Origin: Cepaea nemoralis
Taxonomy: Eukaryota > Mollusca > Gastropoda > Stylommatophora > Helicidae
Direction: 5' to 3'
Length of the DNA: 64,000 nt
NCBI GenBank assembly: GCA_014155875.1
Contig: JACEFZ010001343.1
Location: forward strand, 248,001 to 312,000
A model generated the notes under the pieces. That model saw only the letters and a list, made by a program, of their open reading frames with translations, made no database searches and was not told the origin of the DNA. The position numbers and the translations under genes are program-made. Shown here piece by piece: positions 57,089 to 64,000 of this stretch (position 1 is the stretch's first letter; each line of letters starts with the position of its first letter).

Positions 57089-60000
57089 ATGGAAAAAAAC
57101 AACATTAGAATAGTACAATGGAACTGCAGAGCCATGAAAAAAAACCTCCCCAGCACCATGGAACAACTAGGGAGGGAAAATAGTATCTATGCCCTGCAGG
57201 AAACATTCTTGAAACCAAAGGACAGCTACAAATGCAAAGGCTTTAAGATACTCAGGAACGACAGGACAGAAACAACAGGAGGATGAGTCGCCCTACTCAT
57301 ACAAGACAATCTACAAATATTAGAAAATGGAACATTCAGGACAACCAACTTCGAGGGAATCACAGCGGAGATTGCGAGTAAACCCAACAACCTAACCATA
57401 ATTAACGTATACTGCCCTAAAGGAAAAATAGAAGAAGAAGACCTAATAGAGATAAAGAACAGAATCAAAACATCAACAATAATAGTCGGCGACTTCAACT
57501 GTTGCCACCCAGTGTGGGGTGGATCAAGAAACAGCGTAGCGGGAACAAAATTGATCGAATTTATAGACAGTAACCAGCTAACAGTGCTAAATGACGGGTC
57601 GATGACACGAATAGACCCCAACCCGAGAAGATACGACACAGCAATCGACGTAACAATAGTAACAACGGGCCTAACAAGGAGCCATTGGGAAGTAAAAGAA
57701 GACACCAACAGCGATCACCTACCGATAATCATCGACACAAACACGAGAGCACAGAAGAGTAAGGAAAGTAATAAACCGACCTTCCACTTCAAGAACGCGA
57801 AATGGGAGCAGTTTAGAGAAGAACTGGAGGGGATGGAAATAGAACAGACAGAAGGTGAAGATATAGATAAATACACAGAAAGAATCACTAACAACATCCT
57901 ACAGGCCGCGGTAAAATACATCCCCAATAGAAATATGCCTGCATACCTGACAGCGGCCACACAGAGAACGCGAAAAACAGGAAAACAATGGAACAAACAA
58001 CCAGCTGGTTGGTGGAACCAGAGCTGCACAGAGGCGCTGGAAAAAAGAAAGAAGGCGCTCCAACAATACAGAAGAATGAGGACAGACGAAAACTACAACG
58101 AATACAAAATTCAGAGGAATGAAGCCAACAGACTGATAACCAAAGCCAAAGAAAAAGCATGGAAAACGTACTGCCAGAAATTGTCACCAGACACACCCAC
58201 AAAAGAAGTATGGGAGCAAATAAAAGCTATACAAAGAAACCAAACAAACAGCAATATTCCAACAATAAAAATACCAACACTAGCAGTAACAGACAAAGAA
58301 AAAGCAGACGCGTTCGGCAAATACTTCTACGAAGTCTGCTCCAACATGTCACTAGGAGAGTAGGAAAAACAAAGACGAGAAAAATACGCTGAAGAGGTGG
58401 AAGAACTGCAACAAGAAATAGAGGACTTCTACATGGACGCAGACATAACGACTGACGAAGTAATATCAGCAATCAAGGAAAAGGACGACACAGCAGCAGG
58501 GTCAGACATCCTAAACTATACAATACTGAAAAGGATACCAAGAAAAACAATAGAGACAATAACAGCTCTCTACAACAAAGTGTGGCACACGGGACAAATA
58601 CCAGCACAATGGAAGAAGGCGACAGTTATACCAGTCAAAAAGCAGTTCAAGAAATCACAAAGAATCGACTCATACAGACCAATATCCCTGACATCACACC
58701 TCGGAAAAATTATGGAAACAGTCATCAATAAAAGAATCACACACCACCTGGAGAAAAACGGACTAATTAGCGACACACAGTCAGGGTTTAGAGCCAACCG
58801 AAGCGCAATTGACCAAATAATTAAGCTAGAAAACCACGTAAAAAGGGCATTCAAAAAAGGAGAGAAAACGATAGCAGTATTTTTAGATCTGGCTAAAGCA
58901 TATGACCAATGCTGGAGACAAGCAGCTCTGATCAAAATCAACAAAATAGGGATAATAGGCAGGACATATCGATATATCGAAAACTTCCTACAGAACAGAA
59001 GCTTCACAGTACGAATAAAAAACAAGGAATCCAGAACCTATGAGCAAGAAAACGGAATACCACAGGGATCGGTAATATCACCAACAATATTCACAATATT
59101 AGTAAATGACCTAGATGAAGAAAAACTAGAAGACAGGATTGGGATATCGCAATTCGCCGACGACTGTGCAATATGGAGAAGCGGAAGACACATAAAAACC
59201 ACAAGAGACCGACTACAACGGCAACTAAACAGAATTGCCAAATGGATGGAAAAATGGGGCTTCCAGATCAACACAGACAAAACGGTCAGTATGATATTCA
59301 ACGCGAAAAGAAAACGAAACTACACGGACGGGGACATCAAGACCCAAGGGAAGAATATAAAGAGAACAAAAAACACAAGATTCCTCGGGATGACACTAGA
59401 CGAACAACTAAGTTGGAGAAAACATATAGACCAGACAGTCGAAAAAGGCAAAAAGACAATAAATATTCTAAGAGTAATTAAAGGCAGTGGATGGGGAGCC
59501 CATACAAAAACGATGCTAATGCTATACAAATCTCTGATCAGAGGAAGAATAGAATACGGAAGCATAGTATACGACGCTGCACCGGAACACAACAAACGAA
59601 GACTGGACTCAATACAGAACCAAGCGCTGGGCATTATCCTAGGAACAGGCAAGCAAACACCAAGGGAAGCCCTAGAGGTAGCACTAGGAGTACTTCCACT
59701 ACAACTGAGAAGAAAGCAATTAGTGTACAACTACTGGATGAAGGCTGCGAAGGATACAAGACACCCTGCGTTCAGTGCATTCGAAGAAAACAGAAGCAAA
59801 TGGGGAGGAATACCCATACAAAAGACACAAACACCAGCAGGATGGACAGCTGCACAAGAGATGAACGCGGACGAGAAACTAGCGAGGGCACTGGCACGAA
59901 CGAAAGTTCACAGACAAAGAACACCCCAATGGGAGCTAGAACTACCATTGACGGATACGACACTCGCGAGCATAATTAGTAAATCAACAGAGGACAGGGA

Positions 60001-60893
60001 AGCCAAAGACATAGCGGAGGAATACATAAGACAAATAAGCACGGACAACCTCACTATCTACACAGACGGGTCAAAGAACGAGAATGGGGAGGTAGGGGCA
60101 GGAATAGTAGTACCATACCGGAACATCCAAAAGGAGTACAAAATAACAGACAATACATCGGTATACACGGCAGAACTAGTAGGTATTATGAAAGGACTAG
60201 AAATAGCAACAGAGAACCCCCCCTATAAAACTAACTATACTGACGGACTCACTATCTGCAGTACAAGCGCTAGGCAACCATTCTAAAGTGAACAGACAAG
60301 ACCTGAAAGAGAAAATACTAACACTAACAACAAAACTAAGAAGCATGGGATGCCAGGTCACAATTGTATGGATACCAGCACACAGAGGAATAACTGGCAA
60401 TGAGAGGGCAGACAGGGCCGCAAAACGCGGGACAAGCAGCCAGAATATAGTAAACACAGGACTCGGCATTCTGGAGGCAAAAAGCATTATCAAACAACAA
60501 GTAATCGACAAATGGAAACAACAATGGAGAGACAGCAATAAAGGACGACACGCCTACCACATGCTCAGAGAACCAAGTTTGAAAAGTCAAGTGAAAGACA
60601 ACACAAAAATACCAACGTACAAGAAACTATGGAGATTGAGAATCGGGAACTGGAAAGATAAAATCACCCGACCACTTTGCATTGATTGCCTGGAGGAAAA
60701 CACTATAGAACACTACCTACTATCGTGCACAGCCTATGCCCAGGAACGCAGGGACCTAGTAGAATACTTCCAAACAAGAAATACGACGATGACGATGAAG
60801 GAATGCCTACAGGTGGAAGGCGACATAAATACAAAAGCTTACAAAACAATTCATTGCAAGAACAGGGAAAGAAATATAACCAACATAAAATAA
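57089..60893 (+). pseudogene. LINE-J ORF2: endonuclease, reverse transcriptase, RNase H
   Basis: Almost complete ORF2, about 1268 codons, broken only by TGA (about 57287), TAG (58361-58363) and one frameshift near 60236. The endonuclease has VQWNCRAM, LQETF, VGDFNCCHPVWGG and SDHLPI. RT (open frame 58397-60286) has YRPISLTSHLGKIME, SGFRANRSAIDQI, VFLDLAKAYD, GIPQGSVISPTIF, QFADDCAIW (catalytic DD at about residue 254 of that frame) and FLGMTLDEQLSW. RNase H has IYTDGSKNENG, ELVGIMKGLE, TDSLSAVQALG and WIPAHRGITGNERADRAAK. The end holds CIDCLEENTIEHYLLSC. EN-RT-RNase H order fits the I/jockey group. Light damage suggests a fairly recent copy. Confidence 0.95.
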
Positions 60894-61597
60894 AGCCAAC
60901 AGCAAAATAAAAATACAGTGAGGAAACACTCGACCACACGAAAACCAGACAATAGGAAATATATAGGGATGCATTAAAACTCTCAAATGGCGGACAATAG
61001 AGAGACGAAACGACCCTCTTCGACGCGGGAGACAAGGAGAAGGGTGGAAATTGCCCCAACGATGGAGAAGACGATGGGAAACCTCCCTGACGATGGATAA
61101 GAGGGACGTGCAGGAAACCCCTCCGGCGTGGGACAAGAGGAGACGGTAGGAAACCTCCCCAACGATGGACAAGAGAGACGATACAATCCGACCCCTATGC
61201 TTGACAAAAAACCGTTGAACCAAGACCCAAGAAAACAAGCCCAGACGATAACAGGCACCCCCCCCCCCTCCCCAGGACAAGCCCAAGAAAACAGATGAAA
61301 AAAGACAGCCCCTCCCCAGCCCCCAAGGTCAGCTCCGGAAAAGAAGACATCAAACGAGAGGGATGGGCAAACCGATAATGATAGCAGACACACCAGCAAC
61401 AACGACAAAAGCAAAAAGGATGGCAAAAAAGAGGAACTCGGCCAGACAGGCAGTAATAGAAGCTGTCTAACGCACAAAAGACCATAAAACCTATACCGCA
61501 CTATGAACCACCACAACTATAACCAACGTCATTGAGACGGGTTGAACGAGGTGGAAAGTTTCTTTTTTTTCGACAAATCGGAATCGGAATCGGTCAG
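60894..61597 (+). other. LINE-J 3' UTR with 42-bp repeats and (AATCGG)n tail
   Basis: Purine-rich. About three imperfect repeats of roughly 42 bp (CGATGGAGAAGACGATGGGA, AACCTCCC types) lie at 61060-61180, and an 11-C run at 61258-61268. It ends AAATCGGAATCGGAATCGG at 61576-61594, a short tandem tail typical of target-primed reverse transcription. Confidence 0.75.
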
Positions 61598-61959
61598 TCT
61601 CAGTAGATGTGCCTACTTTTTAATCAGGTAATATAAAGTGACTTTTTATGTGTATATATTTCCTAAGTCTGATCCTTATGTTGTCTAGGATCTTCTAGGA
61701 ATGTTAGTTCTTAGTACCTATTCAACAGTAGTTTAGATGTATGTACTTACGTTCAGTAGGTGAAAGCTGTGTCTGTATAGTTGTGTTACTATGTCATGCT
61801 TACTAACAAGTAAGACTATCATGCAATGCATATGTTCAACTTATGTTTCTAGGCATGTTTATACTCATGTTTCTATGCATCATTTTTGTTATACTCTGGA
61901 CATGTATTCGGCAGACGTGTAATTGGTATTGTCAGATGTCTGTCACGTCTACTGAATCA
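61598..61959. other. Unassigned sequence
   Basis: Nothing recognised. Confidence 0.5.
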
Positions 61960-63631
61960 TCTTCTTCTTCTGCGTTCATCCGGAGTGTTTTTTTCAGATG
62001 TGATTGCGTTGTGTTAGGCACCCTTGGGCTGAAACCCTTAGGCCAACACATCCGACTTCAGCGTGCATTTTTGACCAGGTTGCATTCCCAGGAGACTCTC
62101 ACTTTTGTGGTGCCGTTTACATCCCAGCTGGTTAAATTAGAACGGTCGAAAGCTTAACGATCAGCCCTCAATGGAGGGCAGGGACAGTCCATTGGCATTA
62201 TCCGCGATCAAAGGGAGGCTTCCATAGTTGCAGAACTGACACATAGCGCTCTGGTACTGGGCTCACCGAGGGATCGCCACGTCCTATTCATGGCTGCTTT
62301 AATTCCTCACTTCAATATATTAGGCCTTTCGTTTGCTGTGGGTCGCTCTCCGCACAAACCAGGGACGGTTGGACTGCAGACGGTATCCGCTCAGCGAGTT
62401 TTTGATTCGGACATGTGCTTGTCGTTGTGCCCGTCAGAGCTGTTCCGGGACACGACGGACATTCAGAAACTACCTAGTCAGAGCTGTTTCGGCAACGAGA
62501 AGCATTCGGAGAACTAGGTAGTCAGAGCTGTTCCTAGCACGAAAGACATTTCACTCGGATGTAATTGCGTAGTGCCAATTCTTATTTTGCCTCCCGTAGG
62601 ACGGCACTTCCGTCTTCGGCGGGCATTGTTTTTAGTGAGGTTAACCTTCCTCGGGTTTCGAGGCACGTTAGACTCTTACTGTTGTGTCGCCCACATCTCA
62701 GCTGGTCAAGGTAGAACGGTCAAAGACATCACGGTCAACCCTCAAGGGAAGGCAGGGGCAGACCATGGGCATTTCCCACGATCCAAGGAGGCTTCCATAA
62801 TTGCAGAGCCGGCACATATCGCTCTGAGACTGGGCTCACCCGAGGAATCGCCACATCCTGCTCATGGCTGCTTTAATTCCTCACTTCCATATATTGGGCA
62901 ATTCGTTAGCCACTCGCCGCACAAACCAGGAACGGTCAGTCTGCGGATGACATCCACTAGGTAAGTTTTCGCTTTGGACTTCCACGCGATGGATTCGCTA
63001 GCCAACCGTTCCATTTCGTGCTAATGAGACGTTTTTCACCTTTGACTGCACACACTCTATGAGTATAGAAATAGACATTTTCCATAACCATTTCGTGCGA
63101 CTGGGGCGCTTTTCTACCTTTAGTACTCGCTCACAAGGTAGGCTGCATGTGCTGCTGGCTCAGCACCTTACCTCCGGGCATCAGTGAGCGAGAGAAGGCC
63201 AGGCCCTCTCATCCGGGGATCCCTCATATTCCCCCAGCTGAAAGCCTTCGAACAAGTATAAAAACTAAGCATGTAGCGTGCTCAGCATCTCACCTACGTT
63301 TTGCAGAATGTTGGTATCGGCCCCGGCTCTCACATCCAGTGGATAGTGGGTTAGAGGCGTTACGCCATATCCCTCAGATGGTAGCCTTAGGGTATGTGTC
63401 AGGACCAAGTATTAGTGGCCTCGTGCGCCTGATCTGAGCTTTTGACTGCTGTCCTCAGTCTACCTGCAGAGCAGCAGGTTGTGTCTCTCTTAGTCTGGTC
63501 CATATCTCAAGAGCTGTCCGATACGTAGTTGTATATCCATCGGCAATATCGCTTGGGGTCACTGGGACACTCAAGCCCCCCCCCCCCCCACCGCGGCAAG
63601 GTTGAGACACATCGGGGGGGGGGGGGGGGGA
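61960..63631 (-). mobile_element. 1.6-kb non-autonomous retroelement, copy 2 (inverted)
   Basis: About 1670 bp matching 37894-39497 in reverse. The (AAG)n tail is at 61960-61970 and the 5' end CGATGTGTCTCAACC near 63612. Both internal modules are present: CATGGCTGCTTTAATTCC at 62289 and 62863, about 574 bp apart. Poly-C (63576-63589) and poly-G (63614-63630, forward strand) runs mark the 5' end. No target-site duplication is visible. No coding capacity. Confidence 0.85.
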
Positions 63632-64000
63632 TTTACGGAAACTATTAGTTTCTCAGTTCTTGTAGATAATTGTATTACTACATTGTTTTTGCATTCATGC
63701 GACTTATCTAGGAATATCTTCATATGCCTAATGGTTAAGTTTATTTGGATATATTTATTTGTTACTCCCTAGGAAGAACATATGATGTTAGGACTATGCT
63801 CTTTACAGATTCTTTTACTATTTGTATGTCTTATTTTGTGTGTATACAATATTACTACCAACTCATTGTTATGCCATTACTATGTTGACTATCATTATAT
63901 GCTTATTATGAATTTTCATACTTTATGTGTATTTGATGTTTGAAATGCCATTTGTCATATTGTACCCAGTGTGAGGAACTTGGTGTCTGAATTAGTGCCA
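63632..64000. other. Unassigned AT-rich sequence
   Basis: Nothing recognised up to the window edge. Confidence 0.5.

Noticed and set aside
61940..63660. Target-site duplication for the second 1.6-kb element
   Set aside because: The flanks (GAATCAT side and ATTTACGG side) do not match; poly-G growth may have obscured the 5' border.

Overview
This window is eukaryotic, repeat-dominated, non-coding-rich DNA. I find no operons, no ribosome binding sites, no genuine tRNA or rRNA gene and no convincing host exon. It holds a graveyard of non-LTR retrotransposons (LINEs), tRNA-headed SINEs, two MITE-like families, a decayed DDE transposase, one young LTR retroelement, long satellites and many microsatellites. 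Several LINE C-termini, RNase H tails ending in CPEC-type residues, and SINE types resemble those I associate with mollusc (especially gastropod) genomes. That host assignment is an inference with modest confidence.

Layout. 0-3.5 kb: 26-bp minisatellite and a broken reverse-strand endonuclease/RT element (LINE-A), then a LINE-R fragment. 4.8-8 kb: 81-bp and 33-bp satellites with SINEs. 8-13.6 kb: LINE-B 3' ends flanking two related satellites (73-bp and 57-bp units) made from the LINE's own C-terminal codons. 13.9-24 kb: a pogo-like MITE, LINE fragments (C, D, E), SINEs of families S1, S4 and S5, a 15-bp satellite and a Tc1/IS630-type transposase relic. 24.6-30.3 kb: SINE S3, a MITE, a long AT/GA microsatellite and two LINE-R copies with nested insertions. 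31-36 kb: SINEs, the S6 repeat and an open 448-codon RT ending in a C2H2 finger (LINE-Z). 36-41.5 kb: a LINE-E copy split by a 1.6-kb non-autonomous element carrying target-site duplications. 42-44.7 kb: the only sizeable stretch that looks unique. 44.7-46.7 kb: microsatellites, LINE-R 3' end, SINEs. 47.03-54.23 kb: a 7.2-kb LTR element (reverse orientation) with identical 225-bp LTRs, inserted inside a LINE-R RNase H codon. 54.7-61.6 kb: an almost complete I/jockey-like LINE (LINE-J). 62-63.6 kb: a second, inverted copy of the 1.6-kb element.

How the pieces relate. RT-encoding LINEs are the likely source of machinery for the SINEs and for the S5/S6 elements: tails are shared (CTAA-type repeats on S1, S6 and one LINE-R copy; AAG-type repeats on S5), and target-site duplications of 9-14 bp are readable around several insertions. 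The LTR element carries a primer-binding site, a polypurine tract and two overlapping open frames of unknown family, but I see no protease, RT, RNase H or integrase. It therefore looks like a recently mobile non-autonomous element and is the best candidate here for something undescribed. Family names (LINE-A, S1 and so on) are local labels for this window only.
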